A DNA stretch of 15,010 nt from Deltaproteobacteria bacterium (GCA_019310195.1 JAFDET010000035.1:1-15010), one strand, 5' to 3'; positions 1-7,254 are shown, counted from the stretch's first letter. The notes: generated by a model from the letters alone, not told the origin. Numbers and translations: made by a program.

Positions 1-79
1 GCACCCGGGACAGCACCTCGTAGGGGCCCAGGGCGTCCAGGGCCGTCAGCCGGTCGAAGAGCAGGATGGCGAGCTCCAT
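1..79 (-). CDS. DJ-1/PfpI family protein, 5' fragment (runs off left edge)
   Basis: Reading the minus strand from the ATG at 79 gives 26 open codons to the window edge, beginning MELAILLFDRLTALD and continuing through GPYEVLSRV. A beta-strand followed by LFD, then TALDALGPYEVL, is the N-terminal signature of the DJ-1/PfpI (class I glutamine amidotransferase-like) superfamily, which includes isonitrile hydratase-like proteins, chaperone/protease-like proteins and the sensor half of some AraC regulators. The start is supported by a Shine-Dalgarno GGAGGA (84-89 on the minus strand) four bases upstream. The nucleophile-elbow cysteine and everything after residue 26 lie outside the window, so the activity cannot be assigned. 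It is transcribed away from the TetR gene at 274 across a 194-bp spacer, so both could respond to the repeat cluster at 208-252; that is inference. The family call rests on a short fragment but on a distinctive motif. Confidence 0.72.
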   Translation of the reverse strand, partial: MELAILLFDRLTALDALGPYEVLSRV

Positions 80-207
80 GGCGTCCTCCGCTGCCCCTCG
101 GGGATCGATCTGCTCGAAAGCGGGGCCCCCGCAGCGTACGCGCGGCGAGTCCGGTTGCGCCACAGGGATGGCTTCTCACCCCAGTCGCGCGCCGCGGTCC
201 GGTCGGC

Positions 208-252
208 TATAACACTGTTCAAGCCGTATAACACCGTTCAAGACGCGGTGTT
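208..252. promoter_or_regulatory. Candidate promoter/operator of the TetR-efflux operon (direct and inverted repeats)
   Basis: Two 16-bp direct repeats, TATAACACTGTTCAAG (208-223) and TATAACACCGTTCAAG (227-242), differ at one base and recur with a 19-bp period. The second also forms an inverted repeat: AACACCG (230-236) pairs with CGGTGTT (246-252) across 9 bp. The first contains the small palindrome AACA-C-TGTT. The cluster is AT-rich against a very GC-rich background, and each repeat begins with TATAAC, a good -10 hexamer, overlapping the palindrome arm. No convincing -35 is seen. TetR-family repressors usually bind palindromes of this size over their own promoter, so autoregulation by the gene at 274 is the natural reading. 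The rest of the 80-273 spacer (80-207 and 253-273) shows nothing else recognisable apart from the Shine-Dalgarno of the leftward gene. Confidence 0.6.
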
Positions 253-273
253 CCATCCGAGAGCACGACAACC

Positions 274-897
274 ATGTCCGCCGGCTCAGCACAGGAACGC
301 CGTGAGCGTCAGCGCGGCGAGGCCCGCCGCACCATCCTCGACGCGGCCGGCGAGATCGTGATGGAGGCGGGCGCCGAGGCCTTCTCCATGCGGCGTCTGG
401 CGGCTCGCTGCGGCTACACCCTGCCCACCCTCTACCACCACTTCGGTGACAAGCCGGGGCTGCTCGAGGCGCTGCTCGACGAGCGCTTCCGCGAGATGGT
501 GGATGGGATCCGCGCTGCGGTCTCGTCGGTGGACGATCCGGTGGAGAACCTGCGCCGGATGCTGCGGGCCTTCATCGACTTCGGGATGAGCAACCCGCGC
601 CACTACCAGCTCATGATCTCCATGATCCAGGAGGGGGATGAGCCGCCGGCGGCCGAGGAGGCCCGGCAGCTCTTCGAGGCGCCGGTCTTGGCGCTCCTGA
701 GCCGGGGTCAGCTCCGCGCGGGGGACGTGGAGGTGGGGACGCAGGTGATCTGGGCCTTTGCCCACGGCCTGATCTCGCTGCTCACCAGCCGGGCCGACCT
801 GGAGTGGGCCCCCGATCTGCTCGACGTCGCCCTGGACGGGATGTTGCACGGCGTCGTGATTCCGGATTCCGCGCGCCCGGCGGAGGATGCGGCATGA
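274..897 (+). CDS. TetR/AcrR family transcriptional repressor
   Basis: This 207-residue protein has the standard TetR layout: an N-terminal DNA-binding three-helix domain and a helical ligand-binding/dimerisation domain. The helix-turn-helix lies at about residues 38-59, with FSMRRLAARCGYTLPTLYHH followed by FGDKPGLLEALL, the classic TetR recognition helix (LYxHFxxKxxLL). Residues from about 80 onward are helical and variable, as expected for a ligand pocket, so the inducer cannot be predicted. The ATG at 274 begins a short charged leader (QERRERQRGEARR) before the first helix. Its last bases overlap the start of the adaptor gene in an ATGA junction (894-897), so it is co-transcribed and probably translationally coupled with the pump it is likely to repress. 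The repeat cluster at 208-252 is the likely operator. The family is certain; the regulated genes are inferred from position. Confidence 0.95.
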   Translation: MSAGSAQERRERQRGEARRTILDAAGEIVMEAGAEAFSMRRLAARCGYTLPTLYHHFGDKPGLLEALLDERFREMVDGIRAAVSSVDDPVENLRRMLRAFIDFGMSNPRHYQLMISMIQEGDEPPAAEEARQLFEAPVLALLSRGQLRAGDVEVGTQVIWAFAHGLISLLTSRADLEWAPDLLDVALDGMLHGVVIPDSARPAEDAA

Positions 898-2012
898 GGA
901 CGATTCTGGCGTTGGCGCTTCTGGGCCTGCTGCTGGCCTGTGCGGAGGAGGCCCCGCCCGTGGAGGCCGCACCGCCGGTGGTGGTGATCCCCGTGGTCGC
1001 CCGCGACCTGGACGTGCGCATCGAGGCCAACGGCGAGCTGGTCGCGCGGCGCCAGGCCTGGGTGGCGGCGGAGGTGGCGGGGCGCGTTACGGAGATCGTG
1101 CGCGACGAAGGGCTCGAGGTGGCCCAGGGCGAGGTGGTGGCCACCATCGACCCCGAGCGGCGTCGCCTCGAGGTGGCCGACGCGCGCGCGGGTGTGGTGC
1201 AGGCCGACGCCCAGGCCAAGGAGGCCCAGCGCGAGCACGCCCGCATCCGCACCCTGCACGAGAAGGGCGTGGCCTCGCAGGCGCGCCTCGAGCAGCTGGA
1301 GACGCAGCTGCGCCTGGCGCGCTCCCGGCGGGAGTCCGCCCGGGCGCGCCTGGGCGTGGCCGCACGCGCGTTGGCCGACGCCGAGGTGCGGGCCCCCTTC
1401 GACGGCGTGATCGCCGAGCGGACCATCTCCGTCGGCGAGTTCGTGCAGCCCGGCAGCCCGCTCTTCGAGCTGGTGACCCTGGACCCGATCGACGCCGAGT
1501 TCCGCCTGCCGGAGGCCGACGCCAGTCGCGTCGCCCTGGGCCAGCAGGTGGCGGTGCGTGTGGCGCCTTGGCCCGACGAGGTCTTCCCCGCCGTGGTGCG
1601 CTTCGTGGCCCCCCGGGTCGACGCCAGTACCCACACCCTGCTGGTGCGCGCGGCCCTGGACAATGCGGACCGCCGCCTGCGGCCCGGCTTCTTCACTGCG
1701 GTCGATCTGGGCGTGGCCAGCCGCAAGGCGGTCGCCATGATCCCCGAGGAGGCCGTGCTGCAGCGGGCCGATGGCGAGGTGACGTTCCGCGTGGGCGCGG
1801 ACCTGCGCGTCGAGCGGCTCCTGATCCAGACCGGTGAGCACCGAGACGGGCTGGTGGAAGTCACGGAGGGCCTGGCCCCGGGCGACCGCATCGTGGTGCG
1901 GGGCCACTACGCGCTGACCCACGGCGTAAAGGTGCAGCCACGCACGCTCGACGGCCGGCCGGCGACGGACCTGGCCGGGCGCGAGCCGAGCGCCGGGACG
2001 GGCATGCCGTGA
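894..2012 (+). CDS. RND efflux periplasmic adaptor (membrane fusion protein), lipoprotein
   Basis: This 372-residue HlyD/AcrA-type adaptor bridges an inner-membrane RND pump to an outer-membrane channel. The start is the ATG at 894, in an ATGA overlap with the tetR stop and six bases after GGAGGA (882-887); an earlier in-frame start at 804 would bury the signal peptide inside a long tail. The N-terminus is a lipoprotein signal, MRTILALALLGLLLAC, with the lipobox cysteine at 16, so the mature protein is probably acylated and membrane-anchored. After it come a first lipoyl half (about residues 48-82), an alpha-helical hairpin rich in Arg, Glu and Ala (about 90-160), the second lipoyl half starting at the hallmark APFDGVI (167-173), then the beta-barrel and membrane-proximal domains. 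The length is typical. The stop overlaps the next gene's GTG start (GTGA at 2009-2012). Its substrate is set by the pump and is unknown. Confidence 0.94.
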   Translation: MRTILALALLGLLLACAEEAPPVEAAPPVVVIPVVARDLDVRIEANGELVARRQAWVAAEVAGRVTEIVRDEGLEVAQGEVVATIDPERRRLEVADARAGVVQADAQAKEAQREHARIRTLHEKGVASQARLEQLETQLRLARSRRESARARLGVAARALADAEVRAPFDGVIAERTISVGEFVQPGSPLFELVTLDPIDAEFRLPEADASRVALGQQVAVRVAPWPDEVFPAVVRFVAPRVDASTHTLLVRAALDNADRRLRPGFFTAVDLGVASRKAVAMIPEEAVLQRADGEVTFRVGADLRVERLLIQTGEHRDGLVEVTEGLAPGDRIVVRGHYALTHGVKVQPRTLDGRPATDLAGREPSAGTGMP

Positions 2013-5000
2013 ACCTGATCGACCTCTGCATCCGGCGGCCGGTCCTCACCTTGATGATGACCCTGTCGCTCGTCGTCTTCGGAGTGCTCGGTTACAACCG
2101 GCTCGGCGTGGACCAGTTCCCGCGCATGGAGTTTCCGGTCGTCGCCGTCACCGCCATCCTGGAGGGCGCCAGCCCGGAGGTGATCGAGGAGGACGTGACC
2201 GACGTCCTCGAGGGATTCGTCAACACGATCTCCGGCGTCCGCTCCGTCCGCTCCCGCAGCCTCCAGGGCGTCACCCAGGTGATCGTGACCTTCGAGCTGG
2301 ACCGCGACCTGGACACCGCCGCACAGGATGTGCGGGACAAGGTCTCCCAGGCCCGCCAGCGCCTGCCCGCCGACGTGGAGCCGCCCACCGTCGAGAAGTT
2401 CGCCATGGGCGACTTCCCGATCATGTGGTTTCCGCTGATCAGTGATCGCGGCGCCGTCGAGAACACCGAGTTCCTGAAGTACCGGGTGAAGCCCCGGCTG
2501 GAGACCATCGCGGGGGTCGGCGCGGCGCCCATCTTCGGCGGCCTCGAGCGCAACATTCGCATCTGGCTCGATGGCGACGCGCTCAGCGCCCGAGGCCTGG
2601 CCGCCAGCGACGTGATCGGGGCCTTGCACCGCGAGCACGTGGACATCCCGGGTGGGAAGGTCGAGAGCCGGCGGATCGAGTACTCGGTCAAGACCGACGC
2701 CCAGTTCCACTCCATCGAGGAGCTCGAAGATCTGGTGGTGGCGTGGATCGACGGCGCCCCGGTCCACCTCTCCGACGTCGCCCGCGTCGAGGACGGCGCC
2801 GAGGACCCCACGATCCTGGCTCGCTACAACGGCGAGCCCTCCATCGCCATCGGCATTCTGCGCCAGCGCGGCGGCAACAGCGTGGCCATCGCCGACGAGG
2901 CCTACCGGCGCATGGGGGCCATGCGCGAGAGCATGCCCTCCGGGCTCGACCTGGCGGGCCGCAAGCAGATCATCGACTTCACCCGGTCCATCCGCGAGGC
3001 CGTGGACGAGACGCTATTCGCCTTGGCCTTTGGCGCGGTGCTGGCGGTGGTCACGGTCTTCGTCTTCCTGCGCCGCTCTCGCCCGACGCTGATCGTGGCC
3101 GCCGCGATCCCGCTCTCCGTCGTCGCCACATTCGGCGTGATGTGGGTCCTGGGCTTCACCCTCAACGTGATGACCCTGCTGGCGCTGACCCTGGCCGTGG
3201 GCGTGGTGATCGACGATGCCATCGTGGTGCTCGAGAACATCGAGCGGCATCGCGAGCAGGGTGAGGAGCCGTTCGAGGCGGCGTCGAACGGCGCGCGCCA
3301 GATCGCCTTCGCGGCCACGGCCGCCACGGTGTCCATTGCGGCCGTATTCGTGCCGGTGGTCTTCGCCGAGGGCATCGTCGGCAACTTCCTGCGTGAATTC
3401 GGGCTGACCGTGGCCAGCGCGGTGATGATCTCGCTCTTCGTGGCGCTGACGCTCACGCCCATGCTCGCGGCTCGCATGCCTCCGCCCAAAGAGCGCGCCC
3501 ACGGCAGCATCTACCACCGGCTGGAGCGGGGCTTCGCGTGGCTGGAGGATTGGTACCGGCGCCTGCTGGACTGGGCGCTCGCCCACCGCGGGGCCATCCT
3601 GGCGCTGGGCGCGGGCGCCTTCCTGGCGGCCCTGGGCTTTGGCGCTGCGCTGGATCGCGAGTTCACGCCGCCCGAGGATCAGGGTCACATCATCATCATC
3701 GTGGACACCCCGCCGGGAACCAGCAAGGAAGCCACCCTCGAGATCCTGAAGCGCAATGAGGAGTGGATGCTCGCCCAGCCCGAGGTGGGCGGTCTCTTCG
3801 CCGGCGTGGGGATCTCCGGGCCCGACGGGCCCGAAGGCGCCTCCAACGTGGCGCTGATGTTCTGCAGCCTCAAGCCGCGCAGCGAGCGCACCCGCAAGGC
3901 CCAGGAGCTGATGCGCGAGACGCGGGCGGCGCTGGGCCGGATCCCCGGTCAGCGGGTCAGCGTGTTCGACATGTCCATGGCGTCGGCCGGGGGCGGTCGC
4001 GATCTCGAGTTCAGGATCCAGGGCAACCTCGGGCTGAACGAGCTCGATGCCCTGGCGAAGCGGATGCTGGCGCAGCTCGACCAGCGCGAGGGCTTCGTGG
4101 ACCTGGACAAGAGCCTCAAGCTGGGCCTGCCCGAGGTGCGGGTCATCCCGGACCGCGCCAAGGCGGCCGCCCTGGGCATCGACGCCGCTTCGGTGGCGAC
4201 GGCCGTGCAGGCCATGATCGGCGGCCTGGACGTGGCCACCTTCAAGGAGGAGGGGCGGGGCTACGACATCCGGGTTCGCCTGGACCGCGCGCACCGCTCT
4301 GAGCCCGAAGCCATCCAGCGCCTCTACGTGCGCGGGCGCAGCGGCGAGCTGGTGGAGCTGCGCAACCTGGTGCGTATCGAGAAGGGCGCCGCCCCGTCGG
4401 CCATCACGCGCAGCGACCGCCAGCGCAGCGTCACCATCTCGGGGAACCTGGACGGCCTGGCCCTGGCGGATGCCCTGGCGCAGGTGGAGGAGATCGCGTC
4501 GGCTGTGCTGCCCGAGGACGTCACCTTGGCCTTCTCGGGCGAGGCGGAACAGATGCAGGAGAGCGCCCAGCAGTTCGGCCTGATGCTCGGGCTCGCGATC
4601 CTGGTCATCTACATGGTGCTCGCGTCCCAGTTCGAGAGCCTGCTCCATCCCCTGACCGTGATGCTGGCCCTCCCCCTGGCCATGACCGGCGCCCTGGGCG
4701 GCCTCTTCATCCTCGCGCAGCTCGGTGTCGAGGGCATGACCCTCAACATGTTCAGCATGATCGGTGTGATCCTGCTCTTCGGCCTGGTGACCAAGAACTC
4801 GATCCTGCTGGTGGACTACGCCAACCACTTCCGCTCGGAGCAGGGCATGAGCCCCGAGCAGGCCATGCGCACTGCCGCCCCGATCCGGATGCGGCCGGTG
4901 CTGATGACCGCGATCTCCATGATCTTCGGCGTCTTGCCCGCGGCGACCGGGCTGGGCCCGGGCGCCGAGTCGCGCCGGCCCATGGCCGTCGCCACCGCGG

Positions 5001-5191
5001 CCGGGATGCTCTCGTCCACGGCGCTGACCCTGGTGGTGGTGCCGGTCTTCTACGTGGCCCTGGAGGACGGGATCCTCTGGGTTCGCGCCCTGCCGCGCCG
5101 CCTGCGTCGCAAAGCGGCCCCGGCTTCCTCGGAATGGGTGCCCGAGCAACGCGGGCGATCGGCGGTGGCCGGGACTCACGGCGATGGATAG
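2009..5191 (+). CDS. RND-family inner-membrane efflux transporter (HAE-1/AcrB-like)
   Basis: This 1060-residue proton-driven pump has the usual AcrB-family length and duplicated architecture. The N-terminus (IRRPVLTLMMTL) leads into TM1 at about 11-30, followed by a large periplasmic porter/docking loop to about 330 and TM2-6 (about 335-475). TM7 lies near 528-547, followed by a second periplasmic loop and TM8-12 (about 856-1018). The proton-relay residues are intact: the Asp-Asp pair in TM4 (GVVIDDAIVVLENIERH, D402/D403) and the TM10 lysine (LVTKNSILLVDYAN, K929). The GTG start at 2009 lies in a GTGA overlap with the adaptor stop, with only a weak upstream GGGACGGG, which suggests translational coupling. 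The roughly 40-residue cytoplasmic tail after TM12 is basic. No TolC-like channel is encoded here. The substrate is not predictable; HAE-1 members export hydrophobic and amphiphilic compounds, and heavy-metal specificity seems less likely. Confidence 0.96.
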   Translation: MNLIDLCIRRPVLTLMMTLSLVVFGVLGYNRLGVDQFPRMEFPVVAVTAILEGASPEVIEEDVTDVLEGFVNTISGVRSVRSRSLQGVTQVIVTFELDRDLDTAAQDVRDKVSQARQRLPADVEPPTVEKFAMGDFPIMWFPLISDRGAVENTEFLKYRVKPRLETIAGVGAAPIFGGLERNIRIWLDGDALSARGLAASDVIGALHREHVDIPGGKVESRRIEYSVKTDAQFHSIEELEDLVVAWIDGAPVHLSDVARVEDGAEDPTILARYNGEPSIAIGILRQRGGNSVAIADEAYRRMGAMRESMPSGLDLAGRKQIIDFTRSIREAVDETLFALAFGAVLAVVTVFVFLRRSRPTLIVAAAIPLSVVATFGVMWVLGFTLNVMTLLALTLAVGVVIDDAIVVLENIERHREQGEEPFEAASNGARQIAFAATAATVSIAAVFVPVVFAEGIVGNFLREFGLTVASAVMISLFVALTLTPMLAARMPPPKERAHGSIYHRLERGFAWLEDWYRRLLDWALAHRGAILALGAGAFLAALGFGAALDREFTPPEDQGHIIIIVDTPPGTSKEATLEILKRNEEWMLAQPEVGGLFAGVGISGPDGPEGASNVALMFCSLKPRSERTRKAQELMRETRAALGRIPGQRVSVFDMSMASAGGGRDLEFRIQGNLGLNELDALAKRMLAQLDQREGFVDLDKSLKLGLPEVRVIPDRAKAAALGIDAASVATAVQAMIGGLDVATFKEEGRGYDIRVRLDRAHRSEPEAIQRLYVRGRSGELVELRNLVRIEKGAAPSAITRSDRQRSVTISGNLDGLALADALAQVEEIASAVLPEDVTLAFSGEAEQMQESAQQFGLMLGLAILVIYMVLASQFESLLHPLTVMLALPLAMTGALGGLFILAQLGVEGMTLNMFSMIGVILLFGLVTKNSILLVDYANHFRSEQGMSPEQAMRTAAPIRMRPVLMTAISMIFGVLPAATGLGPGAESRRPMAVATAAGMLSSTALTLVVVPVFYVALEDGILWVRALPRRLRRKAAPASSEWVPEQRGRSAVAGTHGDG

Positions 5192-5193
5192 AA

Positions 5194-5223
5194 TGGCCCC
5201 CGTTTTCGCGGGGTAGGGGGCCA
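5194..5223 (+). promoter_or_regulatory. Hairpin covering the ribosome-binding region of the cNMP-DUF1003 gene
   Basis: TGGCCCCC (5194-5201) and GGGGGCCA (5216-5223) form a perfect 8-bp inverted repeat around a 14-nt loop. An alternative inner stem pairs CCCCG (5198-5202) with CGGGG (5209-5213). The only Shine-Dalgarno-like sequence for the gene starting at 5231, AGGGGG (5215-5220), lies in the right arm. No run of T follows, so an intrinsic terminator is unlikely. The structure fills most of the 39-nt gap after the RND stop. It may dampen translation of the downstream gene, or simply separate it from the pump mRNA. The pairing is seen directly; the function is inferred. Confidence 0.45.
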
Positions 5224-5230
5224 GCGTTGC

Positions 5231-6052
5231 ATGAGCCAGGACATTCTTGCGCAGATTCCCATCTTCGAGGACCTGCCTGAGGCCGACCGCGAGCACGCCA
5301 CGAAGCTGTGGAGGCCCAGGAACGTCCCCTCCGGCGAGTCCCTGTTCCAGCGCAGCGACCCCGGCGACTCGATGTTCGTGCTCGAGTCGGGCGCCATCGA
5401 CGTCATCATCCCCGCCGAGGTGGGTACGGGTGAGGTCGTGGTCTCGAAGCTCCATCCCGGCGACTTCGTCGGCGAGATGGGAATGCTGTCGGGCATGCCC
5501 CGCACCGCCACGGCCCGGGCCAGCGAGGACACGCGTGTTCTCGAGATGACCCGCGACGACTTCCTGGGCTTCTTGGAGAGGCGCCCCAACGTCGCCATCT
5601 CCATGCTCCAGGAGATGAGCAAGCGGCTGCGCTCCACCAATGAACTCTACATGAACATCACCTCGCAGAACGCCAACGAGGTGGTGGATCAAGAGCTCAC
5701 TCTGGGCGAGCGCGTGGCGGACCAGATCGCCGTGTTCGGCGGCTCCTGGGCCTTCATCTTCGCCTTCGGCATGTTCCTGTTCGGCTGGATGAGCCTGAAC
5801 CTGATCCGCTGGTGGTTCCTGCCCTTCGATCAGTTCCCGTTCATCTTCCTGAACCTGATCCTATCGTGCCTGGCGGCGATCCAGGCGCCGGTCATCATGA
5901 TGAGCCAGAACCGGGCCAACAAGAAGGACCGCATGAAGGCGGACCTGGACTACCAGTCGGGCGTCAAGTCCGAGCTGATGCTCCAGCAGCTCCACGGCCG
6001 GATCAATGACCTGACCGACCTGCTTCGCGAGCAGCGCCGCAAGTCCGACTAA
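5231..6052 (+). CDS. Cyclic-nucleotide-binding domain fused to DUF1003 membrane domain
   Basis: This 273-residue protein has two parts. Residues about 8-125 form a cyclic-nucleotide-binding beta-roll of the Crp/PKA regulatory type. Its phosphate-binding cassette, GEMGMLSGMPRTATARA (81-97), retains the conserved Glu82 and Arg91 that contact the nucleotide, so ligand binding is plausible. Residues about 155-250 match DUF1003: GERVADQIAVFGGSWAF, a first hydrophobic helix (about 172-195), then FPFIFLNLILSCLAAIQAPV as the second helix (about 203-225), and the signature MMSQNRANKKDR with DLDYQSGVKSE. A charged C-terminal helix (about 243-272) could form a coiled coil. There is no HTH, so it is not a Crp-like transcription factor. 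It is best described as an inner-membrane protein with a cytosolic nucleotide sensor; what it does is unknown. The ATG at 5231 follows the hairpin at 5194-5223. It ends tail-to-tail with the leftward gene, overlapping by a few bases. Confidence 0.9.
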   Translation: MSQDILAQIPIFEDLPEADREHATKLWRPRNVPSGESLFQRSDPGDSMFVLESGAIDVIIPAEVGTGEVVVSKLHPGDFVGEMGMLSGMPRTATARASEDTRVLEMTRDDFLGFLERRPNVAISMLQEMSKRLRSTNELYMNITSQNANEVVDQELTLGERVADQIAVFGGSWAFIFAFGMFLFGWMSLNLIRWWFLPFDQFPFIFLNLILSCLAAIQAPVIMMSQNRANKKDRMKADLDYQSGVKSELMLQQLHGRINDLTDLLREQRRKSD

Positions 6053-7197
6053 GCGTCGTCCCCGGACTTGTACGCGCTGCGCTCGCGCAGCCAGCCGATG
6101 GCCTCCTGGGCCTCTTCGCGCTCGGCATCCAGGAAGCGCGCCACCGCCTGCGCCAGGCGCGGCTCCGCCAGGTAGTGGAGGCTCCAGGTGGGCTGGGCGT
6201 CGAAGCCGCGCACCTGCTTGTAGTCGCCCCCCGCGCCCGGCTCGAAGCGCTTCAGGCCGGCGCGGATGCAGTGCTCGATGGCCGCGTAGTAGCAGACGTT
6301 GAAGTGGAGGTGGGGAAGCTCGCGCACGCAGCCCCAGTAGCGGCCGTAGAGGGCGTCGCCCTTCTGCACGTTCAGGGTTCCGCCGATCAGCTCGTCTCCA
6401 CGCCGCGCCACCACCAGGCACAGGCGCGAGCGGAAGCGCTCCCAGAGCAGCTCGAACGTGCGCGGGTTCAGGTAGGGCCGGCCCCAGGCTCGCGCGTCCA
6501 CCGTGGCCCGGTAGAAACCGTAGAGCGGGTCTCGCAGCTCGGCTCCGATGGCGTCGCCGCTGTGGACCTCGATCTGTACGCCCTGCTGCTCCAGCGAGCG
6601 GCGCTCGCGTCGGATCTGGTTGCGGCGCTTGCTGCGGAAGCGCCCCAGCCAATCCTCGAAGTCCCGGTAGCCCGGGTTGTGCCAGTGGTACTGGACGCCC
6701 AGTCGCGGCTGGAACCCCGCACGGCGCAGGGGCTCGATCTCGTCCTCGCGGCAGAAGTTCACGTGGACGCCCGAGAGCTGGTTTCCGTCGCAGAGCTCGC
6801 GTAGGGCCGCTGCCAGGCGTGCGGTCCAGGCCTCCCGTTCGACGCCCGGCGCGGTGAGCAGCCGTGCACCGCTCACCGGGGTGAAGGGGACGCCGGCCAG
6901 GAGCTTGGGGTAGTAGGGGATGCCGGCGCGCTCGGCGGCGTCCGCCCAGCCCCAGTCGAAGACGAACTCGCCCTCGCTGTGGCCCTTCACGTAGAGCGGG
7001 CAGGCCGCGGTCAGGCCCGAGCCGTCGCGGACCACCAGGGGCCGGGGCGCCCAGCCGGTGGGCTCGCCCACGGCGCCGGCCTGCTCCAGCGTGGCGAGCC
7101 AGTCCCACTCCAGGAAGGGGGATTCATCGCCTACCAGGGCGTTCCACGCGTCGCGATCGATGGAGGCGACGCCCTCGGCCAGCTCGATCTCGGCCAT
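6049..7197 (-). CDS. FemAB-like / GNAT-fold protein (COG3146 type, putative acyl- or aminoacyltransferase)
   Basis: This 382-residue protein resembles the FemAB_like (PF04339, formerly DUF482) family, a double-GNAT fold related to Fem peptidyltransferases. Visible family features are SPFLEWDWLATLEQAG (about 26-41), FDWGWADAAERAG with YYPKLLAGVPFTPV (about 80-107), WHNPGYRDFEDWL with the basic RSKRRNQIRRERR (about 173-202), and the C-terminal FEPGAGGDYKQVRGF followed by a WSLHYLAEPRL segment. The family is often annotated as peptidoglycan biosynthesis/recognition, but its substrate is not established and I do not assign one. I chose the ATG at 7197; a GTG at 7224 is in frame but would place the -10-like TACACT (7206-7211) inside the coding sequence. 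No Shine-Dalgarno precedes the ATG. The gene is divergent from clpS across 57 bp and its stop overlaps the end of the cNMP-DUF1003 gene by 3 bp. Confidence 0.85.
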   Translation of the reverse strand: MAEIELAEGVASIDRDAWNALVGDESPFLEWDWLATLEQAGAVGEPTGWAPRPLVVRDGSGLTAACPLYVKGHSEGEFVFDWGWADAAERAGIPYYPKLLAGVPFTPVSGARLLTAPGVEREAWTARLAAALRELCDGNQLSGVHVNFCREDEIEPLRRAGFQPRLGVQYHWHNPGYRDFEDWLGRFRSKRRNQIRRERRSLEQQGVQIEVHSGDAIGAELRDPLYGFYRATVDARAWGRPYLNPRTFELLWERFRSRLCLVVARRGDELIGGTLNVQKGDALYGRYWGCVRELPHLHFNVCYYAAIEHCIRAGLKRFEPGAGGDYKQVRGFDAQPTWSLHYLAEPRLAQAVARFLDAEREEAQEAIGWLRERSAYKSGDDA

Positions 7198-7205
7198 GGG
7201 GGCCC

Positions 7206-7211
7206 AGTGTA
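7206..7211 (-). promoter_or_regulatory. -10-like hexamer immediately upstream of the FemAB-like gene
   Basis: On the minus strand TACACT (7211 to 7206) stands 8 nt before the ATG at 7197. With usual -10 geometry the transcript would begin about 2 nt before the start codon, giving an essentially leaderless mRNA. This fits the absence of a Shine-Dalgarno sequence. No -35 element is recognisable. The same hexamer occurs ahead of the acyl-CoA dehydrogenase at 14165-14170. Confidence 0.35.
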
Positions 7212-7217
7212 GCTGCG

Positions 7218-7246
7218 TCGGCACGGCGGGGGCGGGCGGCTATCCT
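7218..7246 (+). promoter_or_regulatory. Candidate promoter of clpS-clpA (leaderless geometry)
   Basis: TCGGCA (7218-7223, 4 of 6 matches to TTGACA) and TATCCT (7241-7246, 4 of 6 matches to TATAAT) are separated by exactly 17 bp. The -10 ends 8 nt before the clpS ATG at 7255, placing the expected transcription start at about 7253-7255. The GGGG just before the ATG would then be promoter discriminator rather than a ribosome binding site. The elements are visible; their use as a promoter is inference. Confidence 0.45.
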
Positions 7247-7254
7247 GTGGGGCG

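Noticed and set aside
46..234. 62-codon minus-strand frame across the left spacer
   Set aside because: It is out of frame with the DJ-1/PfpI start at 79, has arginine/serine-rich translation, and would run through the operator repeats.
804..893. Earlier in-frame start for the efflux adaptor at 804
   Set aside because: It would overlap tetR by about 90 bp and place the lipoprotein signal 30 residues inside; the ATG at 894 has an SD and the ATGA overlap.
5194..5223. Intrinsic terminator after the RND gene
   Set aside because: The stem is perfect but no T-tract follows, and the right arm contains the next gene's SD, so regulation of translation is the better reading.
3014..5692. Very long open frame (892 codons) on the minus strand opposite the RND and cNMP-DUF1003 genes
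   Set aside because: Its translation is rich in His, Gln, Arg and Gly low-complexity runs, as expected for the antisense of high-GC genes, and the plus strand encodes clear RND and cNMP/DUF1003 proteins.
6049..6052. Bidirectional terminator between the convergent cNMP-DUF1003 and FemAB-like genes
   Set aside because: The stop codons overlap and no stem-loop with a T-tract is seen there; the same holds for the 9-bp gap at 11687-11695.
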